A stretch of 64,000 nt of DNA, taken from the NCBI GenBank assembly GCA_035222895.1, contig JAVYIG010000593.1, positions 434,001 through 498,000 on the forward strand. Direction: 5' to 3'. This stretch comes from Strongylocentrotus droebachiensis. Taxonomy: Eukaryota; Echinodermata; Echinoidea; Camarodonta; Strongylocentrotidae. The notes under the pieces were generated by a model that was given only the letters and a program-made list of their open reading frames with translations, did no database searches and was not told the origin of the DNA. Below, one piece after another: positions 13,201 through 25,040 of the stretch. Within the stretch, counting starts at the first letter, position 1. Each line of letters begins with the position of its first letter. Position numbers and translations under genes: made by a program.

Positions 13201-14555
13201 CCCGTTTGTCACGGCGTGGTGACTCAACCCAAAGTGCGGGTAAAAAGGCCATCTCACACTGGAAAGTTATCATGGCATGCTCTGAATAGAAACGCTGTCA
13301 TTTAGGGGTGTGAACGTTGCCACAGCACGTGAATACGCCTGCAGCTCAAGTTAACAACGTAAAAGTGACAAGAGCACTTCATACTGTCTATCACTTGCAA
13401 CAAGCTCAACTGACCATGTAAACTACCAATTTGAAGTAGAATGGACGCCAGTGGGATTACAGTATAACTGAAAATAGCGCAAACAGGCTTTGAAAAAATC
13501 ACTCCTTAATCAATTCTATTTATAAACACAGAAAGATACCAAGAAAAACATACAAGGAGAGAAATATTCCTCTCTAAAAATGGAGAAAAACAAACTTGCT
13601 CGACTAGTAGTAGTTATTGATTTGGTGTTCATAACTTCAGAGGTTTCGCCAACTTTGGTGGTCCCACGTGAACATAGCTCATAAAAGTTGAATGAACTTT
13701 GGTCTTGTGCACACATTATCAAGCATGATGTACATCATGTGATATTGAACACATGGCAGCATACCCAAAAGTAATACAAAAATGTTTATTCAAGATAAAT
13801 TGCAGCTGATAATTTCCCATTTCGGTCTTGCTGCTCCAGCTCTCTATCTCTTCAAATTAATATTTACCTTGAATACATTTTGGCATACTTAAAATCAAAA
13901 CACATGTTGTATTTCTGAATAATCTCATGACTTAATCTACTGATTACGAATTCAAATTTTCAAACATCTTGCTGATAATTTCATATCATTAAATAAATGC
14001 ATGTATCTATCTATATATAGCATAGAAATTAAAGATGCACACACAGAGAAAATTTCTGAAGAATGATTACTCATATAGACAAGTGAAGAATAAATAATGA
14101 AAATAAACATTGAAAATACAAAATATACCCCATTTTCCTTTGTCAAGTAATGACAAATGCATTCAAAACCGTGTAACTGAAATCTTTAAGAGGGGCGCAA
14201 CAGTTCCTTAGTGTGCAAGGTTCAGAAAACGAAGAGGATAAGTCTGCTAGAAAAGATGACGAAACAAAGAAAATTTGTGATCTTGATAGAACGTAGGTGT
14301 TTGGTCACCCTGTCTGATGGTCTCCTCTTGGTTTTTCTGATGTAGAGTTGACGTCACTTGGTGCAACGGATCGCGGCCCTTGGTAGTGCAAGTGACGCTA
14401 CCGTTCCAGGTAGCATTGGGTCCCCGAATCGTTTTCTAAGCCAGGGACTCTGGTTTGATTCCTTGCAGAAAAAGGGGAGGACGGCAATGGGGAACTTTGA
14501 TAGAGCTACACGCCATTATCCTCTTATTTCCATTTTTCACGATTATATATAAATA
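10234..14555. other. No supported gene
   Basis: Mostly AT-rich. A relatively GC-rich patch at 11740-12000 is open on the minus strand for 142 codons but has no recognised domain (see findings). A perfect 16-bp palindrome, CATGATGTACATCATG, lies at 13725-13740. No bounded repeats found. Confidence 0.35.
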
Positions 14556-14557
14556 TA

Positions 14558-15439
14558 CAGTGCGTCCCAGAAAAAACGAAACCGAGAAGTATCGATGTTT
14601 TATCATAACTTAATCACAACCATAATTAATGAATGATACATATTTGGAAAGCTTAGAGTCTCCTCTTTCAGTTGATGCTACTCACGTGATGCATATTTCA
14701 CGCATAAGTGATTAAAAGCAATTTGAAGGAAGGAAACCAAAAAGACATTTTGCGGGCGGTATCTGAAATTCAAAGAAAAATTCATATTTCTAGAAAGTTC
14801 ATTTTCTGCCCTTTCATATGATACCTCAATCAAGAAAAATGAGCCAGGAATAACAAAGTTCTGTTTGTTTAAAGTAGCTCTGACATTTTTATAATTTTAA
14901 CAAACTAATTCGTTTTCACTGGGTACCTGCCGTAGCAAAAAGCAGATTTGACAAAAGACTTAACTCTGTTTCGTTGACAATCAGCCATGCATGAAGACTC
15001 TCGTCTATACGGCTGATTGTCAACGAAACGGAGTTAAGTCTTTTGTTAATTTCGTTTATTGATACGGCAGGCAGCCAGTGAAAACGAATTCGTTTAATAA
15101 AATTATGGAAATGCAAGCACTACTTTAAACAAACAGAACTATGTCATTCCTCGCTCATTTTTTCTGATTGAGGTGTCATATGAAAGGCCAGAAACTCAAC
15201 TTTCTAGAAATGTGAATTTTCCTTCGAAATTCAGATACCGCCCGCCAAATGTCTTTTTGGTTTCCTTCCTTCAAATTGCTTTTAATCACTCATGCGTAAA
15301 ATATGCATTATCTGAGTAGCATCACATGAAAGAGGAGACTCTAAGCTTTCCAAATATGTATCATTCATTAATTATAGTTGTGATTAAGTTATGATAGAAC
15401 ATCGATACTTCTCGGTTTCGTTTTTTCTGGGACGCACTG
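14558..15439. mobile_element. Palindromic Tc1/mariner-type MITE
   Basis: An 882-bp sequence that is an inverted repeat over nearly its whole length. The left half from CAGTGCGTCCCAGAAAAAAC runs to about 14990, and the right half mirrors it back to the same terminus, with only a short asymmetric centre near 14990-15010. TA lies on both sides (14556-14557 and 15440-15441), the Tc1/mariner target duplication. The arms are slightly diverged. It encodes nothing recognisable and would fold into one long hairpin if transcribed. Confidence 0.85.
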
Positions 15440-15441
15440 TA

Positions 15442-16321
15442 TATATATTGGGATGCTTGATGTTGAGCTCTGTCTAGTTAAGCAACAACTTTTTTAATGA
15501 AATCTGTCTGGAAGAAATTGTGAAAAGTTGATACAAGGTATAAATGAGCACTGGTGTATACTGCAAGGTTTTGGAATCGCCATCAATATATATATTTGAT
15601 ATTCTCTCAAAGCTCACAACAAATTCTGCAACCTTTCTTGAGTTTGAAACAATTTCAACATTTTGAGTATAGTTGTGAAAAGTCCTACTAAAGTTTTAAA
15701 TAGTTAGTAACACCTTGTACTTTCCTAGAGAAAGACATTTTCACAAGTCCTGTGCCTTTGATGAAAGCTGGGATTTACCATATTAGCTGGCACTTATAAA
15801 GTGAAATGAACTCTCTAAACTTTCCACCATAAGGTGATGATGAAATGAATAATTCACATTAATGCCATGAAATGTGCCAGGCATTTCTTCTCCCTGCCAA
15901 ATGAGTGGTGGTGAAAACGTCGACCTAGTTTGCCCGCTGCATAATTGATTAAAGACATTGAAACTGTGCCACGGGTGTGCCACATTCTGACACGAGGGGG
16001 GTCTATTTATACCATCACAGCCCATGTTTGGAAAGTGATAATAGTAATGACCGTTAGCTAAAAGAATGGTGTTCAAATACCCAACAAGCCCAGAGAATTG
16101 CTTTTTCCTATGGAATGCTCCAACGTGTGACAATGCGGAATTGTCAGTGCCTGCCTGGCTGGGCAAGAGATTTCAGCGCCAAATTCAATCTCTTGTCGGG
16201 CGAGCTGCACCTAGCACATGCTTCACATGAATGACCAGTCTGCAAACAGCATCGTGAGCAGGAAATAGAGAAATTGAACAAATGTGCTATAATGGTTGTT
16301 ATTGTTCCAATTTAATATCTA

Positions 16322-16359
<38 letters not shown>

Positions 16360-16713
16360 TGGTCACATAAGGAGAAACACATCACATGTCTGTACTTTTG
16401 AGCAGGTCAATGTGTTCTAATTATGTCAGAATGCTGAAAGACATGCTAAATCAACTTTCAAGGGGACTGCTATCACTTTCCAATATGTGCTTGAGCGCTG
16501 ATGATCAGAGCATTAGTAAGATCTGTCCATATATATTCAGCATGAATGCTTTCCAGAGAAGTTAAAAGGGCAACTCATCTGTGGATCAGTTTGAACTAGC
16601 CTAGTTGGTCAATTCAGCTTGACGTTTAGAAGCTTTACTTTACAAGATCCATAGCGATAAGATGAACCTAAGGAGCTGATACCATCACGACAACAGCAAA
16701 ACTGTTGAGCGAG

Positions 16714-16746
<33 letters not shown>

Positions 16747-17013
16747 GGGAGAAGGGAGGGGAAGAGACTGTGATAGGTAGGGGATATAACAGATATAAAG
16801 GAGTATGAAGGAAAAGTGAGAGAACAGAAAAAGTTAATTAAGGGTATGAGAAGAGTGAAACAAATGAAACAGCCAGTAAGAGAGAGATGGCTAATACAAC
16901 TATGAATGCTTTCCACATAATATTAATATTTTATGTGCAACAGATAGTTACTGAGCTTAAAATGCATAAAACGGTCTTTAAGTCCTTCAAAGATAAATAT
17001 ATTGTGTTAATTA
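15442..17013. other. No gene; two GA microsatellites
   Basis: GA repeats lie at about 16327-16360 and 16711-16760. A 127-codon minus-strand open frame at 15783-16166 has no recognised domain or splice support. Confidence 0.4.
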
Positions 17014-17069
17014 GAGTCAGAGGGCATTAACTGTGGGTAAAGTATATGAGTGAATGCCTTTCTGGCTTC
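17014..17069. repeat. Short hairpin element, copy 3
   Basis: GAGTCAGAGGGCATTAACTG at the left and GAATGCCTTTCTGGCTTC at the right, with spacer GGGTAAAGTATATGA that resembles the spacer of copy 1 read in reverse. Spacing matches the 57-bp copy at 4001. Confidence 0.5.
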
Positions 17070-17501
17070 AAACAGTCAATATTGTCATCTTGGTCATCAG
17101 GGCCCTGCAGTCTTATAAAGAGTTGATATCAATCAATCATATATAAGAGACAGGAGATTGCAATCTTACAATTGATTTGGATCAATCGCAACTCTTTGTA
17201 AGACAGGACCCTGGTCTAGATTTGCCTGAACAAAACATGCGCACATATTCCTCTAGCGCTCCACAATATAGAAGTCTTTCAGCTGTCCCATTATCGTCTG
17301 CAACATGGCAGATATAGTGATATATGCTCATCCAAATAAGTAACCATCAAACAATGTTTACATTCTTGCATACCTCCATAAAAGACCGGCTTGCTTGCTC
17401 CACATTGCAATTAGTCACCCCCCCCCCAACAAACAAAAACACCCTGTACACCAACCTACTTTACAATTAATATTGTTATAAATCAGGCAGAGTAGCGTTC
17501 T

Positions 17502-18346
17502 ACCCTTACAGAAACTTAAGCTTGCGGCAAGCTTGTTACAAGCTTGTTAGAAGCTTGCGGCAAGCTTAATAAGATTGCATTACAAATTTAAGCTTGCAAA
17601 ACTTGCGCGCAATCTTACAGCAATCTTGCTGCAAGCTTGCAGGCAAAGAGAGATATTCATGCAAGCTTGCTGCAAGCTTGCAGGCCAAGAAGATATCCCT
17701 GCAAGCTTGCAGGGGTGCAATCTAAAGCCCTTGCAATCTTACAGGCCGACAGTGTATGCCCTGCAAGCTTGCAGCAAGCTTGCGGACATTGCAGGGGCGC
17801 AAACTAAAGCCCTGGCAAGCTTGCAGGCCGACAGTGTATGCCCTGCAAGCTTGCAGCAAGCTTGCGGACATTGCAGGGGCGCAAACTAAAGCTCTTGCAA
17901 GCTTGCAGACAAAGAGGATATCCCTGCAAGCTTGCAGGAGCGCAATCTAAAGCCCTGGCAATCTTACAGGCCGACAGTGTATGCCCTGCAAGCTTGCAGC
18001 AAGCTTGCGGACATTGCAGGGGCGCAAACTAAAGCTCTTGCAAGCTTGCCGACAAAGAGGATATCCCTGCAAGCTTGCAGGGGCGCAATCTAAAGCCCTG
18101 GCAATCTTACAGGCCGACAGTGTATGCCCTGCAAGCTTGCAGCAAGCTTGCGGACATTGCAGGGGCGCAAACTAAAGCTCTTGCAAGCTTGCAGTCAAAG
18201 AGGATATCCCTGCAAGCTTGCAGGAGCGCAATCTAAAGCCCTGGCAATCTTGCAGGCCGACAGTGTATGCCTTGCAAGCTTGCAGCAAGCTTGCGGAGCT
18301 TGCTGGGTGCAATCTAAAGCCCTGCCAAGCTTGCCGCAAACTTATG
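17502..18346 (+). repeat. GCAAGCTTGC palindrome array, locus I (143-bp tandem unit)
   Basis: Starts with ACCCTTACAGAAA (17502-17514) and continues as dense copies of GCAAGCTTGC. From about 17750 the array has a 143-bp period (17838, 17981, 18124) plus one shorter 82-bp unit from 17756. Each unit carries CCCTGCAAGCTTGCAGG, GACAGTGTATGCC and AAAGAGGATATCC. Because 143 is not a multiple of three, the open frames across it cannot be one repeated protein. The terminal motif is shared with loci at 21440 (reverse) and 54239. Confidence 0.85.
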
Positions 18347-18502
18347 TCAGACTGCTATGGACAAACCCCATCTATGACCAAATTATTGTCACTGTAAACA
18401 TACAGCACAAAAGTTTATATGCACAATTAAATTGTTCAATAATTATCTCAAAACCTTTGATTCTTTGCTAATGAGGTATAAAATAGGGGATCTTTATACA
18501 CA

Positions 18503-18540
18503 TATAATAATAATAGTACAGTTCTTATAGCGCATTATAC
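18503..18540 (-). repeat. SINE/LINE-type 3' tail, (ATT)n with TATAAG motif
   Basis: An ATA/ATT simple repeat next to a GCGC(T/A)TATAAG-type motif read on the minus strand. The same combination, in plus orientation, is found at about 62525-62600. Only the tail is recognisable. Confidence 0.4.
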
Positions 18541-19944
18541 CTTTGAAAAAGGATTAAAGATGGATGATCATAAAACAAACATTAAATATCGCATCATGAC
18601 TCACTTTTCACTGTACAAAAAGGTACACCATCCAACACTCTAAAAATGATTTCCTTTTTCACTGTGATTTACGAGAGACCAGGCAAGAGTCAACAAAAAT
18701 GGTTGAAACGAAATATATAATTTAAATGAGCGTTTAATCAAACCTTGCTAAAATCTAGCCGGAAAACGATTTGATTCAAAAACTATATTCTTAAACAAAA
18801 GCAAAACTAATAGTCCAATAGCCTGCTTGAATTTCTTTAATTGACAAAAAAGACCAAGTGTTTTGTTTTAATTTTTGGATAAAACATCCTAAGACATGTC
18901 TGGAAAGTGATGTCTTGTGTGTTGTGGGTGGTGGAGCCTGATTGCAGAGGTCAATGACCTTTATTTGACCCTGATTTTGCCTAACAGTTGTTTTTTACAT
19001 GTCATTTGTTAAAAAGAGCCTCAATTTTAATGAATAGTGTGTCTAATGAAAGATAATGAAATTATCTATCACATGATATGAATATTTATAATATTTGATG
19101 ATATTTTGAACCTTTTTTAGGGTTTAAAATGTAATTTTTTGACTTTTTTCACTAAAATCATAATTTATCACTTTTTGTTCGTATCTGTAAAAAAAGAGGA
19201 AACAATGACAATCCTAAAGAATTACTGTAAAAAATGCATTTATATTCATTTATTACACTGTGAAAATTTTATATTTATTACTTCTCTTACTAAAAAGTTA
19301 TTGACTTCCAAACACTCCCAGTGCCAACAAGATCCTAATCAGAAAAATGTCACGCGCCCTCTATTGGCCATTCCAAGATAGTTCATTTTTTGTGGTTGGT
19401 TCAAAGTTTTGTTGAACATTTTGTGAACTGGTCAAGTGTGAATCAACTTCAAAATGGTAAGTACTTGTGAGATATTGCACTTACATTATAATAATTCACA
19501 ACAACATTTAACATATAAATCTCTGGAAAGCAATATTAAAATGAAAATAAAACAGGAAAATTGTAATAATTTTATAATTTTTCATTAAATAATGTAAAAC
19601 TCAGACTCAGTCCCACATCACCAAAAAAAATGTTAGTTAAACTAGCTAGACTAGGTAGTAGGTAGCCTACTTGGTACTTGGTCGGTTGGTCCTCCAAGAT
19701 ACTCGTCTGAGTTTTAACTTAACGGGTAGGGTGTATATTAGTTTGTAGATGTGGGGACGTCAGGGCAATTTGAATTTGACAGGGTCAGTGTGGGCGATAG
19801 TCTCTGGTTTAAGCTGGTCTAGGTCTAGACCAGGACTAGGTCTAGACTAGTTATAGGCCCATAACTTTCAATTCTAGATCTAGTATAATCTGAAACGGCT
19901 CTGGACGCAATTTCTCAGTCTATCTCTCTACCTCTTTGTTTGTA

Positions 19945-20017
19945 TATGTGTGTGTGTTTTAGTTTTTACCCTGATTCTAAGGGTTTGTGTGTGTGTGAGG
20001 GTGTGTGTGTGTGTGCG
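19945..20017 (+). repeat. GT microsatellites
   Basis: TG repeats at 19945-19960 and 19984-20017, interrupted by AGGG. Confidence 0.9.
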
Positions 20018-20577
20018 GTAAACAGGTAACAAAGGTAAAGTGGGAGAGAAAAAAATGATTCAACAAAATCCATTAATTATCTGCATTTTGTTCAACCCCG
20101 TTTGTGTCTCTGAGTGTGTGTGTTTGTGTTGACGTGCGTGCTTGTATGTTTTTACATCAATTGTGAAAAGGTATAGGTTTTATACTATGTAGACTAGACT
20201 AGACTAGACCTAGATCTATGTGTTTTTTCCCCAAAAAAAGATGGCACCCACAGGTCTTTCGGGAACAAATTTTCTCCACTTCTATGTATTCAATTTGTGC
20301 CAGACTTGCCATGGCAATACCTTTCATTTTCTTTCATTTTTGAGAGGGAATTTTTTTTTATAGAGATATCAAAAGTGTGAATAATATTTTGTCAATGTTT
20401 TCAGACAGTCGTTATTACATGTACAAGTATTCAGAAGTCTAGCTGCAGCACTACAATGTCATTGAAATGTACTTAAAACTCAGGTAACATTAAAACCAGT
20501 TGATACATATATGATGTATCTTTTGTAGATCTCTGTCAATGTTATTGTCTATACTGTTACTATTATTCCATTTAATT

Positions 20578-21440
20578 TGTAGCAAGCTTGCGGCAAGCTT
20601 GCGACGAGCTAACATCAAGCTTGCATATTTTGTAATTGGCTGAGGGTACCATTTGGGATTTTTTACCACGCAAGCTTGCAAAAGCATGCAAGCTCGCTGC
20701 AAGATTGCACGCTTCTCTTTTTTTACCAGCTTGGGAGCTTGCGCAAGCTTGCAGATTTTTAGACCTGCAAATATTCAATATCTGCAAGCTTGCTGTGTGA
20801 GCTTGTTTCAAGCTCGTTACTAGCTTGCAGGGTTCCAAAAATGCAAATGAGTTTATCTGTCAGCCAATCAAAACAGAGGAAATATATTTTCAGATCTAAC
20901 AATCTGCAAGCTTGCAAGCTCGTAACAAGCTTGCTGCAAGCTTACATGCAAGCTCGCAGCAAGCTTGCAACAAGCTCGCAGGCAAGCTTGCAGATTTTTA
21001 GACCTGCAAATATAATTCAATATCTGCAAGCTTGCTGTGTGAGCTTGTTTCAAGCTTGCCGCGAGCTTGTTTCAAGCTTGTTACTAGCTTGCAGGGTTCC
21101 AAAAATGCAAATGAGTTTATCCGTCAGCCAATCAAAACAGAGGAAATATATTTTCAGATCTAACAATCTGCAAGCTTGCAAGCTCGCAACAAGCTTGCTG
21201 CAAGCTTACATGCAAGCTTGCAACAAGCTCGCAGGCAAGCTTGCAAGCTTGCAGATTGTTAGACCTGAAAATATATTTCCTCTGTTTTGATTGGCTGACA
21301 GATATAACTCATTTGCATTTTTGGAACCCTGCAAGCTAGTAACGAGCTTGAAACAAGCTCACGGGCGAGCTTGAAACAAGCTCGCAGATCAAGCTTGCAC
21401 TGCAAGCTCGCGGCAAGCTTGCACCAATTTCCATAAGGGT
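20578..21440. repeat. GCAAGCTTGC fold-back array, locus II
   Basis: Dense AAGCTTGC palindromes with alternating unique modules. A unit of about 240 bp starting AGACCTGCAAATA (20761) is repeated in tandem at 21000, then part of it returns in inverse orientation from about 21252 to 21400, giving a fold-back with a loop of roughly 95 bp. Each unit holds a module with ATGCAAAT and CCAATCA (20836-20874, 21099-21136, inverse at 21285-21323), plus a looser relative near 20621-20650. The right edge (21423-21440) reads, in reverse, ACCCTTATGGAAATTGGT, matching the left edge of locus III. Confidence 0.85.
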
Positions 21441-21544
21441 ACGAAACTTATTCCCCTAGAGCTAAAAACCCTCTTTATGTCACCAGCAATCCTGATTGGT
21501 AGCCTTGCTGATCGGCATGGAAAGGGATATGTCTATAATTGAAA

Positions 21545-21614
21545 GCAAGAAGGGCTTTGATTCTCTGTTAAAAGTATTCCTGTTGTACATGATTTAATGC
21601 CCTTTTAGCTCTGA
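21545..21614. repeat. Short hairpin element, copy 4
   Basis: GCAAGAAGGGCTTTGAT at the left and TTTAATGCCCTTTTAGCTC at the right, with an expanded spacer containing TTAAAAGTATTCC. Same arm design as the copy at 4001. Confidence 0.4.
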
Positions 21615-21750
21615 GCATAAGATGTGTAACATGACAACCTTTCACTGCCTGTAGGTAGGTGGCTAATGATTTACATTGACAGGGACAGACCAAGGAGGAT
21701 ATCTCTTTGGACAGACACAATGTGTAGCAAGTGTGTAGAGTGGTGTAGTG

Positions 21751-22089
21751 TGACGTCATCAAAAATCTATTTTTAGAATTTCTCAATTTTTTCTTCATAT
21801 TCCGAAAGAACATCAGAAATAATGTCCAAATATCGAAAACCAATTGAATATGTTAAGTATTGGCTGAGATATGACCATCTGAATGAATGTCCTATGGGAA
21901 CTCAGTGTTATATGCTCTGGCTCCTATAACACTGAGTTCCTATGGGGAGTATATTTATTCAGATGGTCATATCTCAGCCAATACTTAACATATTCATTTG
22001 GTTTTCGACATTTGGACATTATTTTTGATGATCTTTCGGAATATGAAGAAAAAATTGAGAAATTCTAAAAATAGATTTTTATGACGTCA
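21751..22089. mobile_element. 339-bp palindromic element with TGACGTCA ends
   Basis: Left and right halves are inverted copies over most of their length around a centre near 21920. Both ends are TGACGTCA (preceded by TG when read inward), followed by AAAAATCTA. Arms differ by a few substitutions and small gaps. No clear target duplication was found. It encodes no transposase. The ends also match the consensus for CREB/ATF binding, which may be incidental. Class unassigned. Confidence 0.65.
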
Positions 22090-22136
22090 CAGCTTCGGTA
22101 CTCTGTTGTGGATGAGAATCCGTAATACCCTCTGTT

Positions 22137-22160
22137 GAGAGCCAAAAAGGCATTAACTCA
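22137..22160 (+). repeat. Hairpin-family arm, copy 5
   Basis: GAGAGCCAAAAAGGCATTAA matches the left arm of copy 1 at 4001. The second arm is not clear. It sits just outside the 339-bp palindrome, opposite copy 4, so the two may be ends of a larger composite. Confidence 0.4.
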
Positions 22161-22239
22161 GTGTATATTCCCAGGACAATGCTGTCGGATAAAGCTGTTG
22201 TCTGTTCGATAATTTTGCTTGTTTTTAATTATATGTACC

Positions 22240-22502
22240 CGCTGTCTATTTTAAAATTGTAGTACTTCGTTATTTTTATGATGTAATCGCAGACACATGC
22301 ACAGCCCAATTGAGGTAACTTTCTCTTTATAAGTGAACATGCCTTTCTATACTTAATTCTCTCCTCATTTTTTTTTCTCTGTGTTCCATTTACTATTTTT
22401 TTTCTTACCTATCAACTTTCTGCGCATTGTGTGATTGTTCATACACTGCCATCATTGTGATGTGTTGTTGCTAATAAATTAAATTAAATTAAATTATATT
22501 AA
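22240..22502 (+). mobile_element. Possible retroelement 3' end with AAATT tail
   Basis: Ends in tandem TAAATTAAATTAAATTAAATT (22475-22500), the kind of short tandem tail left by non-LTR retrotransposons or SINEs. No coding sequence remains and no target duplication was verified. Confidence 0.3.
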
Positions 22503-22783
22503 AGTAAATCATGAGTGGATAACTTTTAAGTGCCTTGGATATTAAAAATTCATAGCCATTCTTTATTTTGTTCTTTACTTGGTACGTGCTTGGAAATAAT
22601 ATTCATAACGAGTTCTAATTTTGATCTTTAACATTTTCAATCAAATACAACCGCTAACCCAGTTGAGGTCTCCACTGATTTACTCAACTTGGGCATTTTT
22701 TTCTTCTTGTGGCCCTATTCCATGCAAGGTCTCTTCTCAATCAATCAAGATGACTCTTTGATTGAGTATTCATTTTCCAGCTC

Positions 22784-22863
22784 ACTTTTGAAACGTTTCA
22801 AGCCGATGTAATCACATGATCTATAACCCGTTTGCATACCCTTTTATCGGTGGGGAAGCTCAT
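22784..22863 (+). repeat. Dispersed repeat, copy 1 of pair
   Basis: About 80 bp containing AAGCCGATGTAATCACATGA and CTATAACCCG match 25041-25119 with scattered substitutions. Origin unknown. Confidence 0.65.
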
Positions 22864-23379
22864 GCCGTTACCACGCAGTATTATAGTGGATGTATCTAGA
22901 TTGATAGTTACTACGGTCCTACCGTCATGCATTATGCATGGGTATGCATCGGAGTAACTTGATCGCTCAAACGTCCCTGCCCGCAGCTAGCGCAAAGCTA
23001 ACACCCGAGGGCGCTGTTTGATGCCAGGAAATCAAGCTCTCGGATGATCTAGCTAGCTCAGGCTGATTACTATTCCTTGCAACATTCCCTGTTGGAGAAA
23101 ACCAGTGCTGGGATGATGATGGCAGGTTTCATACATGCTATCATTTGCATATAGAGTCAAATTATCCAGCAGATTTAATGACATTATCACATGAATTAAG
23201 ATGGATGCCCTATTATTAGGAAGTTGGGACATTAATTTTAAAATGACTTGGGAATATTGCAATAAAAACTTCCTATGATTCTAATTTCATAAATTTGTGT
23301 TGGTGATTTCAGCACAGCGGGGGAGCCTATGACCTACAAGCATTGCTTTCTCTTTAGGCTCCATCATATTTCTTCCTTT

Positions 23380-23515
23380 ATACAACTTAGTCTTATGTAT
23401 TATTCTTTTTGTTTGTATAAACGCATCCTAAAATGAGTACAAAATGTAACATGCCAAATGTAATGATGTATTATACAACATGTGAAATATGAAAATAAAC
23501 TGAAACTGAAACTGA
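23380..23515 (+). mobile_element. Possible non-LTR retroelement tail, (CTGAAA)n
   Basis: Ends with GAAAATAAACTGAAACTGAAACTGAAAG, a hexamer repeated three times after an AATAAA-like signal, preceded by about 100 bp of AT-rich sequence. This resembles a retroelement 3' terminus. A similar ending, without the tandem repeat, is seen near 32090-32160. Confidence 0.3.
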
Positions 23516-25040
23516 AAGTAAGCAAAAGAGATAGGAATCCAAGCCAAAATTGATTTAATCAAGTTTTTGTTCAAGACAATGCTCAAACATGGGTTTGCTA
23601 AACAACATTTTGTTGTACGCTTTTAATACAACATTCAGACTAATAATTACAATATCATATAGCTGCATAATTGTTGTATACATATAGCTACTTGAATATG
23701 ATGAATTCCAGTAGCCTGAATGCAGAGTAGGAAGCATCGATGAAATCAATAAAGGGACCAGAAAATCAGGGTATTGGTGACACTTGTTGTGAGGTAAAAG
23801 ATCTGCTTTGCTTCACCTGCTACCATGTAGCTGCAGGTGGATAGGGGTAGAATACTATCTGCCCGCCTGTCTAGCATGGAAGATTAAATCATCATAGATA
23901 AAGTACACACCTGGGGATCTGTGTGATAGTATTAGAGCATGATAGAGCTTATATAGAACCAGTGGCGATGCACTTCAGAGCACCTAATAACCACTTCAGA
24001 TATCACAACAAAGCTAGCTGCCACGTCCTCCTCGTGGCCAGCCGGCCCAGCTACGATCCCTTTTGCATCTAGATTCCCTGAATAAATCATCCAGATTGCC
24101 CCAGCTATTTCCGCCCGAAACATGACACCATGATCGGGCACCCTGGGCACGAGGATGACCGTGGAAGCAAGCTGGCGCCTGAGAGATGGTGGAGAGCCCA
24201 TCGGGCGGGCAGCACTAGGGAAATCCACAAGGCTCGGTCAAGCGATGAAGGGATAACCACTTAAGGACATGAATGCGTGGGGTATTAGGAGTGGGAGGAT
24301 GTCATTGGTATCATCAATGTTTTCTAGCTTCACCGGTTTGTAATTATAATGGGAATTGTGTAATCAGGTCTTTACCGTGGGTAGGTAGATGCAGCCATAC
24401 ACAGATTGAGTAACTCATTAACAGTCAGGAAGCGTTCCACTAATGACTGTTTGTTAGGAGTCCACTACAAGTGTTAATGAGTACCTATTACCAGGGTAAC
24501 TAAATCTGCAAATGTATAATAAAGCTTACTTGCACAAAGGAGAGGTATACACATTAATAGTTTACATTATAAGTCATAATATGGGGAGTGGAGTTGACTT
24601 GGTAATGGTACTTCATCTCCTTTCCTATTTTATATCAATCCAGCTTAAGTTGATCTGAAGAAGAAAAAGTTAGATCTCAGATTATCTTGCTCTGTCATAC
24701 TCGATTTAGGACAAAAGCCTAAACCCAGGATCTTTTTTTTAATTTAGCAGAGTACAGGCCCATCAGTTCTAATTCTACAAAATTCCAAGATAAAGATAAA
24801 AAATAACAAATAAGATGGTTTTATTGGCATTCATGAAGAATGTCATGAAATGTAAACTTCATTAATCTTCAAGCAATTGTACAATAATTCTTTTGAAATG
24901 TTTATAATACCTTGACAGTGACAAGATTCATACGACCATGAATTGTGGGTGTCAGGTTATATGGCATAACACAAGTGCATTATAAATACAATTAACTCTG
25001 AATAAGCTGAATCTGTTGGGACTGCAAAAAACAGTTATAA
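23516..25040. other. No supported gene; GC-rich patch
   Basis: Contains a GC-rich patch at 23960-24230 that is open on the minus strand (see findings). The rest is AT-rich without bounded repeats. Confidence 0.35.

Larger units (their letters stand above)
18347..20577. other. AT-rich DNA, no supported gene
   Basis: Holds a SINE-type tail (18503-18540), GT microsatellites, and CTAGAC-type short repeats near 19805-19880 and 20190-20215. An ATG directly followed by a consensus donor (19453-19461) is discussed under findings. Confidence 0.35.

Noticed and set aside
17575-18471. Long open frames with repeated Leu-Gln-Ala-Cys-Lys-Leu-Ala sequence
   Set aside because: They follow a 143-bp tandem repeat whose period is not a multiple of three, so no single repeated protein is encoded.
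20790-21290. 166-codon plus-strand open frame
   Set aside because: It lies entirely in palindrome array II, is mirrored by similar frames on the other strand, and has no start context or domain.
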